A DNA stretch of 64,000 bases, taken from NCBI GenBank assembly GCA_024234575.1, contig JACKOB010000002.1:1302001-1366000 (forward strand), read 5' to 3'. Within the stretch, counting starts at the first letter, position 1; the number at the start of each line of letters is the position of its first letter. The notes below the pieces were generated by a model. It saw only the letters and a list, made by a program, of their open reading frames with translations, made no database searches and was not told the DNA's origin. Of the stretch, positions 41,037 to 49,522 are shown one piece after another. A program made the position numbers and the translations under genes. The DNA comes from Hahellaceae bacterium. Lineage in GTDB: Bacteria > Pseudomonadota > Gammaproteobacteria > Pseudomonadales > Oleiphilaceae.

Positions 41037-41443
41037 GTTTGCGAATAATTATTACTTTTTTTCAGCTTTCAGTATTTTCGAATGGCTGTGGTTTGTTAGA
41101 TTAAGTGCCAGATTACCTTTCCTTTTACTGCACCCCATTGTTTATCTCTATTCAAGTCGCCTTCCTCTCTGTTAAAGATTGTCAAAGTTGCTCCCTATAC
41201 AGTGAAAAAGTTGCTTGGCATGGCTATTCTCTACTTTCTGCTGGTAAGGTCATAAAATGATCTGTTCATGAAGTTGTTCACATTGTGCACAGGTTGTAAG
41301 TGATACACTTGTACAAAATAGAAAAATAGAAAAATAGAAAAATAGAAAAATAGAAAAATAGAAAAATAGAAAAATAGAAAAATAGAGTTTAAAGCAGGTT
41401 TCACCTAGATAGCCGCAATGTTTAGTTAGGGGTAATGTCTTAA
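41037..41443. other. Non-coding region before the exported-protein cluster
   Basis: About 407 AT-rich bases. It carries the 8-bp tandem repeat at 41315-41385 and, just upstream of it, a possible weak promoter (TTGTGC 41283-41288, 15-nt spacer, TACACT 41304-41309) inside an imperfect palindrome. No ORF of coding quality. Confidence 0.6.
41315..41385. repeat. 8-bp tandem repeat, about 8.9 copies
   Basis: One partial (AAAATAG) plus eight perfect AAAAATAG units run without interruption, ending 58 bp before the ATG of the first exported-protein gene. Perfect simple repeats of this type slip readily in replication. In this position they would alter promoter or leader spacing rather than a reading frame. 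Confidence 0.95.
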
Positions 41444-42655
41444 ATGCTAGTATTTTGTAAAAATTGGTTTTTCTATTTTGTTATTTTTTTTGCACATCCT
41501 GTTTTTGTTGTGGCTGAACTTAAGCCTCTTGATGATGCTGATATGTCTAATGTTGTTGGTCAGGCATATATTTCTATTGATAAACACTTTAACCCCGATA
41601 TAAATGATTCGACTTCTTATACACGTATAAATTTTGGAATGGATGTTGATATTCAAGCGAATATTGAAACATTAGAGCTGGGCAGATATGAGAGAGTTGG
41701 AGCAGCATCAGACTCGTTTGGTGAAAAGAAAGAAAGCGACATATTAATTCATAATATGGGTCTCGGGTTTATTTATGACTCCGATTATTATGCGCGAAAT
41801 AAAGATGCAGCTAGGCCTTTGAAAGATGACGGAAGTTACTACACAAACGGAGAAATTGTACCCTTTGAGATTACAGATCCTTTCTTCGAGTTTGCATTTG
41901 ATGAAGCCACAAATGAAATATCGGGCATGAGAATGGGTTTTGGTAAAGCAAAGGGTGTTTTGTCAGGCGTAATAGAAACACTAACTGGAAACGTGAACAT
42001 TGATATTAAAGATAGTGGTCAGGGAATGCGAGCAGCGTCATCCACTGGGACTGTTGGTGATCAGCTAGTTGTGCTTCTGACTCCATTACTCGAAGGAAGC
42101 AGTCCATTGGTCACGAAGGCACAGCTTGTTGATTCGCTGGGTAATTTGGATCCTGTTCGAGCGACTAAAATTGGAGTACCAGACGGGGCTGCATTCAACC
42201 TGTCTGGTGCTAGCGGGTTTACTCGTTGGTCACTAAAAAACTTACTCGGTTGGTCGTTGAGTAGCGATATAGAAATACCAAATTGCTCATTTTTTAGCTG
42301 TCCATCCGGTGATATTTATATTTATGTGAACGACTGCGAAGTATTAGGCGTTCAAGCCTGCTTTAATCTCAGTAATTATAATAGCTTCCCAATTGGTAAA
42401 ATTCAGGAGGTTGGTGGGAAGCGTTATTTAACGGACTCAACAGAAGGCATGTTTTTGTCGTTTCAGACGAAGGATTTGGATTGGCTAAAGGATGTAAAGA
42501 AGAGTTCGCCCACTGATGCTGATTTTATTAGGGCGACCGCCGGTGCATTCTTCAATGTTCCAAACGGCGCGGTAACTGTAAATTTGTCGGAAGCTATAAA
42601 TGGTGTTGAAGGCGTCCGAAGAGAATACATCGATCGCGGTAATGGACTGTTTTAA
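41444..42655 (+). CDS. Exported DUF6160/FilA-like protein A
   Basis: 403 residues. A hydrophobic signal sequence (about 1-24) ends at VVA, followed by ELKPLDDADMSNVVGQAYIS, the N-terminal motif shared with the next three genes and resembling the start of DUF6160/FilA-type proteins. The rest is beta-rich with many Asp, Gly and Asn residues. A Cys cluster at about 280-305 (CSFFSC, then CEVLGVQAC) could form disulfides. No membrane anchor after the signal. The ATG has GGGG about 12 nt upstream. First gene of the cluster, just past the 8-bp repeat. Function unknown; a surface or fimbria-associated role is a weak inference. Confidence 0.68.
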   Translation: MLVFCKNWFFYFVIFFAHPVFVVAELKPLDDADMSNVVGQAYISIDKHFNPDINDSTSYTRINFGMDVDIQANIETLELGRYERVGAASDSFGEKKESDILIHNMGLGFIYDSDYYARNKDAARPLKDDGSYYTNGEIVPFEITDPFFEFAFDEATNEISGMRMGFGKAKGVLSGVIETLTGNVNIDIKDSGQGMRAASSTGTVGDQLVVLLTPLLEGSSPLVTKAQLVDSLGNLDPVRATKIGVPDGAAFNLSGASGFTRWSLKNLLGWSLSSDIEIPNCSFFSCPSGDIYIYVNDCEVLGVQACFNLSNYNSFPIGKIQEVGGKRYLTDSTEGMFLSFQTKDLDWLKDVKKSSPTDADFIRATAGAFFNVPNGAVTVNLSEAINGVEGVRREYIDRGNGLF

Positions 42656-42671
42656 TCAAAGTGCGAAAAAA

Positions 42672-43757
42672 ATGATGAAAAAATATATTGCGATTGCTTT
42701 CATTGCAGCAACTTACGCGCAAATAGCGAGTGGTGAGCTTTCTCCAATGGGTGAAACTGAACTCGCTGCTGTGCAGGGGCAAGGGTTAGGGTTGGTTTTC
42801 GAAGACTTCACGTTTTCACACGGTGATGACCCTTCAAAAGGACATGTCTTTAAGATTGGTGGAATTAAAAGCACCCAAGGCGAAGATGTCGATATTACAG
42901 TTTCACAGCTATATATTTCTCGCGGCTCTGTAGGTGCAAGTAAGACGGGAGATAATACATACAATTTCGGTGTGGATAGTAACTACGGCGAAAATCTTAA
43001 CCCAGTAAACCTCGGGCGACTCAATAACCCTTATGCTATTGATCTACTTGACGGAAATACAATAGGTATTGCAGATAAAGCGGTACTACAATTTGCTGCA
43101 CCAACAAAAGTCCCTTTTTCTGAGGGCTATGATTGCTTAAATCCAGCTGCATCTGCGGGCAGTGGTACTTGCTCAAGCCGTCCAGGAAATGCAGATTTTC
43201 AAGGAGAGCGTTTTGATGCTGGTCTCAAACTAGGTGTTAAGGTTGGGGCTAAGGCAAGTCACAATCTAAATATCAATGCTAAGTCTGCAGTGATAGATGG
43301 AAGTTATCTGCGCCTTTGGGCTGATGATGATCTGGGGCAGCCAGGCAAAACACAGCTGGTGGCCGAGTATAAGCTAAATTTCTACACGCCAGAGTTAACA
43401 ATCAGCTCGTGTGCTGCTGATGGGCAGGGGTGTGGCTCCACTATCTATATGCGAAACTTCGAGCTTGAGCTGGCATTAGGTAACTCTTTACAGCCCATGT
43501 ATTTAGATGTAAATGGAAGTGGCAATTTTGTTTTTGAGGTAAAGAATATTCGTGATTCTATAACAGGAACAATTTCTGCTGATGGTAAGTCGGGCACTGC
43601 CCACAATGAGTTTCTGAATTATTACACGAACCCTGATTTTCGGAGTAATCTAAGAATAGGGGAGCTTTCTGTTAGCGGCCAAAACTTTGGGTCTGCAAAA
43701 ATTGAAGGTATGTTGATTCAGTACCTTAAAATTGAAAGCCATGATTTAGGTAACTAA
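42672..43757 (+). CDS. Exported DUF6160/FilA-like protein B
   Basis: 361 residues when started at the first ATG of an ATGATG pair at 42672, which puts a normal signal peptide (MMKKYIAIAFIAATYAQIASG) first; a longer reading from 42600 overlaps gene A and lacks support. The signal is followed by ELSPMGETELAAVQGQGLGL, the cluster motif. Beta-rich, with Cys pairs near 156-169 and 277-287 (CAADGQGC). The ribosome site is weak. It starts 16 nt after gene A and ends 12 nt before gene C, so it is probably co-transcribed. Function unknown. Confidence 0.68.
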   Translation: MMKKYIAIAFIAATYAQIASGELSPMGETELAAVQGQGLGLVFEDFTFSHGDDPSKGHVFKIGGIKSTQGEDVDITVSQLYISRGSVGASKTGDNTYNFGVDSNYGENLNPVNLGRLNNPYAIDLLDGNTIGIADKAVLQFAAPTKVPFSEGYDCLNPAASAGSGTCSSRPGNADFQGERFDAGLKLGVKVGAKASHNLNINAKSAVIDGSYLRLWADDDLGQPGKTQLVAEYKLNFYTPELTISSCAADGQGCGSTIYMRNFELELALGNSLQPMYLDVNGSGNFVFEVKNIRDSITGTISADGKSGTAHNEFLNYYTNPDFRSNLRIGELSVSGQNFGSAKIEGMLIQYLKIESHDLGN

Positions 43758-43769
43758 GGAGTGTTATTC

Positions 43770-44303
43770 GTGAGATCTGTTCTTATCGCAGTTTCGATGA
43801 GTTTGTTGCCTTTCTCTGCGCTTGCAGAGCTTTCGTCAATTTCTGACTCTGATATGTCTGATGTGTCCGGGCAAGGTGGTGTGTATCTTTCTGGAGAGAT
43901 CGCTATCAATGAAAATGGTGGTCCTATTCAAAATGCCTACTGGGGGGATTGCTCTGATCAAAAGAAGTGTGGCGCAAGACTAGCGTTTCAGACAAGGGAT
44001 TCTGGTGGCTGGTTTGTGCTTGATGATATTAGAGGAACGTTTTCTTTTCAGGGGTTGACGTTAAAGGTTCGTACCATTGATTCAGGCTTTGGTGGTGACG
44101 GTGCTGTTTTCAATAGGGATGTCTTGGAGATTGGTCTGCCTGATATTGTTCGTTTTGATGATGTTCGCTTTACATATGCAACTAGCAGCACTGCTCGGCC
44201 AACGGATGCAGGTTTTCAGCAGACGGATATTTATAGTGTTGAGATGAATGGGGACGTTGTTATGCAGGGTAATGTGCTTGTTTTTCCAACTGGTAATCCA
44301 TGA
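43770..44303 (+). CDS. Exported DUF6160/FilA-like protein C (short)
   Basis: 177 residues using the GTG at 43770, which has AAGGA 9 nt upstream; a GTG three codons earlier touches the AAGGA and is less likely. Signal peptide to SALA, then ELSSISDSDMSDVSGQGGVY. A short beta-rich protein, with a Cys pair at about 55-62 (CSDQKKC). It is the smallest member of the four-gene cluster. Function unknown. Confidence 0.68.
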   Translation: MRSVLIAVSMSLLPFSALAELSSISDSDMSDVSGQGGVYLSGEIAINENGGPIQNAYWGDCSDQKKCGARLAFQTRDSGGWFVLDDIRGTFSFQGLTLKVRTIDSGFGGDGAVFNRDVLEIGLPDIVRFDDVRFTYATSSTARPTDAGFQQTDIYSVEMNGDVVMQGNVLVFPTGNP

Positions 44304-44310
44304 GGGATCT

Positions 44311-46650
44311 ATGAAGTTTTTTGCGCGTGGTTGGGTTGTGTTGACGATGTTGGTATCAGCTAATGGATATGCTGAACTGCAACAGTTGGATGATAACTAT
44401 TTGTCTAGCATTGATGGCCAAAGTGGTTTGTCTGTTGATATGGATATTGGCATGTCAATTGGCGAAGTGGCGTACTTTGATGATGGAAATTCACTACAGC
44501 TACAAGGTATAAAGCTTGGTGACGCTGCTAATATCAATAATCGCGCTCACATGGAATTCGATATAGACATTGAGAGTGATGGCGGGCTGTTGATTGGGTA
44601 TGACATTCAGCCAACGCGTTTCTACATTTCGGATATCAAGTTGGATGATAATGTCGTTAATGGGTTTGGTGGATTTGGGTGGGATTTTGCAATAAAGGGT
44701 ACTACGAAGCTTCATAGTAACGGACTGGCAAATCCTTCCGAAGGAGTTGTCTTTGATACATCTTATTCGTTAACTGATGGTCGTTTCATTTATCAAACAA
44801 ATGGAAACGAAATTTTTTTCGACGACATTTCAATGAGCGTAGAGGCTCCGGGGGTTATTTGGGAGCCGAGCTCTACTGGCCCTGGTATAAGTTTTCGGGT
44901 ACCTAGTTATAAGGGTACTTTCAATATCGGTGGGATAAGGTTTGCAAGTGGAGCAGACTCCACCATCGTAAATTACGATAAAACTGCTGCTTCATCTTTG
45001 CCTAGCTTCGGCTCCTTGCGTGGTGATTTCGATATGTCTGCCAATTATGAGATACAAGGAGGCGGTAGGTTTGGCGTTTCGGGAATTCGAATTGATAGTC
45101 AGCATACAATTAATAGTATGAATCTTATTTACTCTGATGATGGAAATGAGCTGGCATTCAAAGATATTAGTGGTTGGTACAATGTAGACGATATGAGAAT
45201 TGATGTAGCCAACGATAGCTATGGTGACAAAGCGTTAGCTGTTACGGTCAGTCAAATTACCGGGGCGTTTGATATTGGGCGAATTGAAGCTGGCGCCGCA
45301 GGGAAGAGTTTCGGTAGTGTTGGTATAGATTTTGATTTTTCCGACCAGGTCGTGGATGGAGTTACATACTCGAACAGATACTTCGTGAAAGCTGGTGGAA
45401 ATGCCGCTGCAGGTAGGCAGGGGATGACTATCGATACTATGTGGAGTCTTGCGGATGCCAATGTGTCTTACACTGATAATGGTAATACCGTCATATTTAG
45501 TGGGTTGAGTTCACATGGTCATGGTACGGTCACGGTAGATGTGACGTCTGCAGGGTTTCAAGGTGGAGAAGAGTTTTTTGATGGTCTTAGAATAGGTTTT
45601 GAGGACTTTAGAGGCAGTTATAAAATTGATGGGTTGAAAGTGGGTGATGATTCTAAGCCATTGCAAGGTGGTACCGAGTTATTGTTAGCGTTAGGTGTGT
45701 ATCCAGCATATGACTTTAACCTTAACGGCCAGGTTACTTTGGGGGCGGGAGGTCGTAGTGGCGAGGGTATCACCATTAATTCTGATATTGTGATTAGTGA
45801 AGGAAATGCTGCCCTGATGATTGATGAGAATGGCAAAGGGTTGTGGGTGACTGGGTTGAATTACGATATTCATCTTCGTGATATGACGGTGGATATGACA
45901 GCAGAAGGAATTGAGATCGTTAAGGGTGAGTCGTGGAGCACTATGGATATCAGTGATTTGCGTATTGGCGATAAAACCTCTTCAGGTAGCTTTGGCCGAT
46001 TTGTATTGCAGCAGTATGAAACTGGTTCATCCATGGTTATCAAGCCCGGCGGGGCTGGAGATGTGTGTGTTGGGGGTACAGGTTCGAGCTCCGGAGCCTG
46101 TTCTTCCAGTGGTGGTGTTTGGGAGCAGCGCGGCGATGAGGGAATTACCGTAAACTTAAAGCAAATTTTTGCAGAAGCGGTTGATGATGTTAAACGCAAC
46201 AGGTTTATGTGGGAAACCAACCGAGTAAACGGAACAAATGATACTGGCATGCAGCTCATCTTTGATAACATCACAACCAACGATGGTGATGGCGTTAACA
46301 ATACCTATGGCTTTAGAAATGATATAAGCATAGATGTTTACCAGACGAAAGTGGTTAAAAAGACAAATGGAGCAGATTCGCGAGGGGTTGTTGGTAATAA
46401 GGGGGATGAAAAGATTTTGGATGGGAGTCAGCCAGAGGGGTATCGTTATGTTTCGAGCCCAACGGCCGCAGATATGGCGAATCGGCCTGTTGGCTTTGCT
46501 GTCCAGGCACATACTCATTTCAAAGAGCTATCAATAGATAATGTGCAGTTTAAGCATGCTAACCTCCAGGAAGGTGCAGTCGGGATCCATGGGTTTAGTT
46601 TACAAAATGTAAGTATTAACTCTAACCTTACAGCGACACCCATTGATTGA
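44311..46650 (+). CDS. Large exported DUF6160/FilA-like protein D with internal repeats
   Basis: 779 residues from the ATG at 44311 (GAGGGATCT directly upstream). Signal peptide to GYA, then ELQQLDDNYLSSIDGQSGLS. Residues about 40-545 contain four diverged repeats of ~110-140 residues, each with an element like GTFNIGGIRF, GAFDIGRIEA or GSYKIDGLKV followed by a predicted strand with F.DIS or F.GLS. The C-terminal part is different and has a Gly/Ser/Cys-rich loop (about 590-606). Probably a long beta-structured surface or periplasmic protein. Followed by a strong terminator. Confidence 0.68.
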   Translation: MKFFARGWVVLTMLVSANGYAELQQLDDNYLSSIDGQSGLSVDMDIGMSIGEVAYFDDGNSLQLQGIKLGDAANINNRAHMEFDIDIESDGGLLIGYDIQPTRFYISDIKLDDNVVNGFGGFGWDFAIKGTTKLHSNGLANPSEGVVFDTSYSLTDGRFIYQTNGNEIFFDDISMSVEAPGVIWEPSSTGPGISFRVPSYKGTFNIGGIRFASGADSTIVNYDKTAASSLPSFGSLRGDFDMSANYEIQGGGRFGVSGIRIDSQHTINSMNLIYSDDGNELAFKDISGWYNVDDMRIDVANDSYGDKALAVTVSQITGAFDIGRIEAGAAGKSFGSVGIDFDFSDQVVDGVTYSNRYFVKAGGNAAAGRQGMTIDTMWSLADANVSYTDNGNTVIFSGLSSHGHGTVTVDVTSAGFQGGEEFFDGLRIGFEDFRGSYKIDGLKVGDDSKPLQGGTELLLALGVYPAYDFNLNGQVTLGAGGRSGEGITINSDIVISEGNAALMIDENGKGLWVTGLNYDIHLRDMTVDMTAEGIEIVKGESWSTMDISDLRIGDKTSSGSFGRFVLQQYETGSSMVIKPGGAGDVCVGGTGSSSGACSSSGGVWEQRGDEGITVNLKQIFAEAVDDVKRNRFMWETNRVNGTNDTGMQLIFDNITTNDGDGVNNTYGFRNDISIDVYQTKVVKKTNGADSRGVVGNKGDEKILDGSQPEGYRYVSSPTAADMANRPVGFAVQAHTHFKELSIDNVQFKHANLQEGAVGIHGFSLQNVSINSNLTATPID

Positions 46651-46668
46651 GTGTATTGATTTGTTAGT

Positions 46669-46701
46669 AAAAAAGGGCGACATTGGTTGCCCTTTTTTTT
46701 T
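46669..46701 (+). terminator. Terminator after the exported-protein cluster
   Basis: GGGCGAC-ATTG-GTTGCCC (46675-46692) followed by nine T and preceded by six A. It closes the four-gene cluster 14 nt before birA and could act in both directions. Confidence 0.92.
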
Positions 46702-46714
46702 GTGTGAGACCAAT

Positions 46715-47686
46715 ATGAGTGCTAAAGAATTGCTTGAGATTATGTCCCATGGCCAATTTGTTTCTGGAGTGAAATTGGCCAGTCAGCTTGGTGTGAGTAG
46801 GACAACTATTTGGAAACAGTTCAACGAGCTAAAAGAAAAGGGCATAGAATTTGAAAAGGTTCGTGGCAAAGGGTATCGCATGCTTGGGGGGGGGAGTGTG
46901 CTTCGTGGAGAGTGGTTGAAATCTGCATTGGCGATGAGTGAGGCGGGGTCGCAGTTACAGTTTGAGGTGGTTCAATCTATTGATTCAACGAATTCAAGGC
47001 TTGTTGATAGCTCTGGCAGTTGGGATGAAAACAAATATTATGTTTTGGCTGCGGAGTCGCAGACAAAAGGTCGTGGACGACGAGGAAAGCAATGGTTTAC
47101 CCCTTATGGTAAAAATATATGTTTTAGCCTGGGTTTTGTATTTACTGGAAATATAGAAAAGCTTGAAGGGTTGAGTGTAGTGGTCGGCGTGATCTTGGCG
47201 GATGTCTTATGTGAATATGGCGTTAATGACGTTAGTCTGAAGTGGCCGAATGATGTTTATGTTGCTGGCAAGAAGTTGGGAGGCATCCTCATCGAATTAA
47301 CTGGAGAGTTCAACTCCCGATGTGCAGTTGTTATTGGTGTGGGGCTCAATGTGGATGTTGATGGAAGGGAGGGTTTCACTATTGATCAGTTGTGGACCTC
47401 GTTACGGCTCGAAGGATATGCCATTGATCGCACTGATCTTTTGTTGTCATTTATCCAGCGGTTAGTTGATGGTGTAGGCAAGTTTTTAAATTCTGGCTCT
47501 GCCACCTATTTCAATCAGTGGGAAAGTTATGATTATCTAAGAGGTAAGTTGGTTGAGGTTCATGGTCGGAATGTTATCGGTGTTGCTTCAGGCTTGAAAG
47601 AAAACGGTTGTCTGATTTTGAAGGTAAATGGTTGTGATTATGTTCTAAATTCGGGTGAAGTTAGTGTTAGGTTGAGTGATGGTTGA
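46715..47686 (+). CDS. birA: Biotin--protein ligase / biotin operon repressor BirA
   Basis: 323 residues from the ATG at 46715; a longer in-frame reading runs through the terminator and is rejected. N-terminal helix-turn-helix (VSGVKLASQLGVSRTTIWKQ, about 14-33), the biotin-AMP loop GRGRRGKQW, and KWPNDVYVAGKKLGGILIEL. BirA biotinylates acetyl-CoA carboxylase BCCP and represses biotin synthesis genes; the HTH shows this is the bifunctional form. coaX begins inside its last codons. Confidence 0.96.
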   Translation: MSAKELLEIMSHGQFVSGVKLASQLGVSRTTIWKQFNELKEKGIEFEKVRGKGYRMLGGGSVLRGEWLKSALAMSEAGSQLQFEVVQSIDSTNSRLVDSSGSWDENKYYVLAAESQTKGRGRRGKQWFTPYGKNICFSLGFVFTGNIEKLEGLSVVVGVILADVLCEYGVNDVSLKWPNDVYVAGKKLGGILIELTGEFNSRCAVVIGVGLNVDVDGREGFTIDQLWTSLRLEGYAIDRTDLLLSFIQRLVDGVGKFLNSGSATYFNQWESYDYLRGKLVEVHGRNVIGVASGLKENGCLILKVNGCDYVLNSGEVSVRLSDG

Positions 47687-48443
47687 AATTGATGCGGGTA
47701 ATACTTTTGTAAAGTGGCGCAAGGTTTTGTCTGGTGGCAGTTTTCGCTATGGAAAGTTCGAGACAGCTCGTCTAAATAATTCTAATGGGTTGTTTTCTGA
47801 CTGTTATGGCTGCGCTGCCTCTTCAGATGACGTTCTAATATCTAGTGTGCTTTCGGAAGATCAGACTAGGAAAATGATTTCGCTTTTAAGGCAATATTTT
47901 CTCGGGCGGATTTATTTGGCGCGGGTTGTTAATGGCTTGGCTGGTGTTTGCGTGGCATACGAAAAGCCGGATTCTTTGGGTGTTGATAGATGGTTAGTAA
48001 TGATTGCGGCATATCGAAATATTTCTCATGCGAAAGGGCTTTGCGTGATTGATGCTGGGTCCGCAATTACCGCAGACTTTATCGCTAAGAGTGGTCAGCA
48101 TATGGGGGGGTGTATCATGCCAGGCCGCAAGTTATTAAATAGTGCACTATCTATTAATACCCAGAGAGTTCGCGTGTCTGAAGGGCAGGGTGGGGTGCTA
48201 GATTTTGGGGGGTCAACTGAGGAGTGTGTTGGGGCTGGTTTGCAGCATATGGTTTTAGGGGCAATGTCTCGACTGATATCTGTAACGAATCGGATGCGGT
48301 TTAGTCATGTTGTAATTACAGGTGGTGATGGTGAAGCCCTGTTATCCTTGGACTCTGGAGAGGCAAGGCTGCTATATATTCCCGATTTGGTATTTGTTGG
48401 GTTGTCTAATGTGCACGAGCTGGGTGGGTTGATTGAGGTTTAG
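47679..48443 (+). CDS. coaX: Type III pantothenate kinase CoaX
   Basis: 254 residues from the ATG at 47679, overlapping the birA stop by 8 nt. Motifs: the phosphate loop DAGNT (5-9), GVDRWLVMIAAY (about 106-117), VIDAGSAITADFI and HMGGCIMPGRKLL. It phosphorylates pantothenate in the first step of CoA synthesis and is the K+-dependent, feedback-insensitive type. birA-coaX is a common gammaproteobacterial pair. Confidence 0.96.
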   Translation: MVEIDAGNTFVKWRKVLSGGSFRYGKFETARLNNSNGLFSDCYGCAASSDDVLISSVLSEDQTRKMISLLRQYFLGRIYLARVVNGLAGVCVAYEKPDSLGVDRWLVMIAAYRNISHAKGLCVIDAGSAITADFIAKSGQHMGGCIMPGRKLLNSALSINTQRVRVSEGQGGVLDFGGSTEECVGAGLQHMVLGAMSRLISVTNRMRFSHVVITGGDGEALLSLDSGEARLLYIPDLVFVGLSNVHELGGLIEV

Positions 48444-49062
48444 GTGAGAGTTATCACGTTACTTCTTTTTTTTGCAAATTGTCTTTTGGTTTTAAATTGG
48501 TGGACTCCAGTGAATCGTGGCGTGTCATTTTCTGGCGATTTCGTTTTAAGAAATCCGCAACTAGAGCTATTGTATCGTCGGGGTGCTGAGGGTGGATCCG
48601 CTTGCTATTTAGCGGGAGCTTTTCAAAGTGCAATTGACATTGGTCGTATTAATTCAATGAATAACTTGGGGGTGATTGTTCGAGAGCATCTGCACAGATA
48701 TGATCGTGCACCGCGCTACATGGTCTATATACCCTCTTTGGCTTCGCAGGAGTTGGCCGTTCGTCGGTCCAGTGAGTTGTCAAGAAGTGGGATGGATAAC
48801 TATGTTTTAGTGGGGGGGCTTTAACAATGCAATATCTGTTGGTGTGTTTGAAAATGTTGAGCCTGCAAAATTGTTGTTAATTAGATTGGGGAGGGCTTTA
48901 CCTGATCTTCGAATCCGGGAGTTGCCCAGAAAAGGTTCGGAATATTGGTTGTCTATACAGGCAATACAGGGTGTGAGTCGCAATGACGTGCTTCAAATTC
49001 TCAAAGAAAACGAAGTAAGTGAAGATTTGTTGGAAATATCGTGTAAAAGTGTTGATTCTTAA
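48444..49062 (+). pseudogene. SPOR-domain membrane protein, frameshifted at a G7 tract
   Basis: The first frame (GTG at 48444, GAGG upstream) encodes an N-terminal membrane segment (ITLLLFFANCLLVLNWW) and the first half of a SPOR domain (YMVYIPSLASQELAVRRSSE). It stops at 48822-48824, just after seven G at 48812-48818. With one G fewer, the reading continues FNNAISVGVFENVEPAKLLL to 49062, giving a 205-residue protein. A SPOR gene after coaX is normal in relatives. A sequencing error, a real null allele, or slippage at the G tract could each explain the break. Confidence 0.82.
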
Positions 49063-49106
49063 AATAAGTTGTCATAGTATAGCGGCCTCTCGAAACGGGG
49101 GTCAGA

Positions 49107-49182
49107 GCTGGCGTAGCTCAGTTGGTAGAGCAGCTGACTTGTAATCAGCAGGTCGGGGGTTCGATTCCGTCCGCCAGCTCCA
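49107..49182 (+). tRNA. thrU: tRNA-Thr(TGT)
   Basis: 76-nt cloverleaf, anticodon TGT in ACTTGTAATC, TTCGATTCC T arm, encoded CCA. First of four tRNAs before tuf. Confidence 0.98.
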
Positions 49183-49213
49183 TTTTTTTAAGTGGAGATT
49201 TTCATTTCCATAT

Positions 49214-49298
49214 GGAGGGGTTCCCGAGTGGCCAAAGGGATCAGACTGTAACTCTGACGGTTCCGCCTTCGCAGGTTCGAATCCTGCCCCCTCCACCA
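49214..49298 (+). tRNA. tyrU: tRNA-Tyr(GTA)
   Basis: 85-nt class II tRNA with a long variable arm, anticodon GTA in ACTGTAACT, and encoded CCA. Confidence 0.98.
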
Positions 49299-49305
49299 CT
49301 ATTAA

Positions 49306-49380
<75 letters not shown>

Positions 49381-49395
49381 ATTATCCGAAAGAAG

Positions 49396-49471
49396 GCTCA
49401 TATAGCTCAGTTGGTAGAGCGCTACCTTGGTAAGGTAGAGGTCACCGGTTCAACTCCGGTTATGAGCTCCA
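49396..49471 (+). tRNA. thrT: tRNA-Thr(GGT)
   Basis: 76-nt cloverleaf, anticodon GGT in CTTGGTAAG, TTCAACTCC T arm, encoded CCA. It directly precedes tuf, as in E. coli thrT-tufB. Confidence 0.98.
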
Positions 49472-49522
49472 GTTTGTTTTTTAATCTTAAGCCTTGTGGC
49501 GATTCTGAGGGAGAGTGTTCAA

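Noticed and set aside
41315..41385. Possible CRISPR-like array
   Set aside because: Units are 8 bp and contiguous with no spacers; it is a simple tandem repeat.
46643..46714. Extended BirA start overlapping the upstream gene
   Set aside because: It would read through a strong terminator hairpin and adds residues not seen in BirA.
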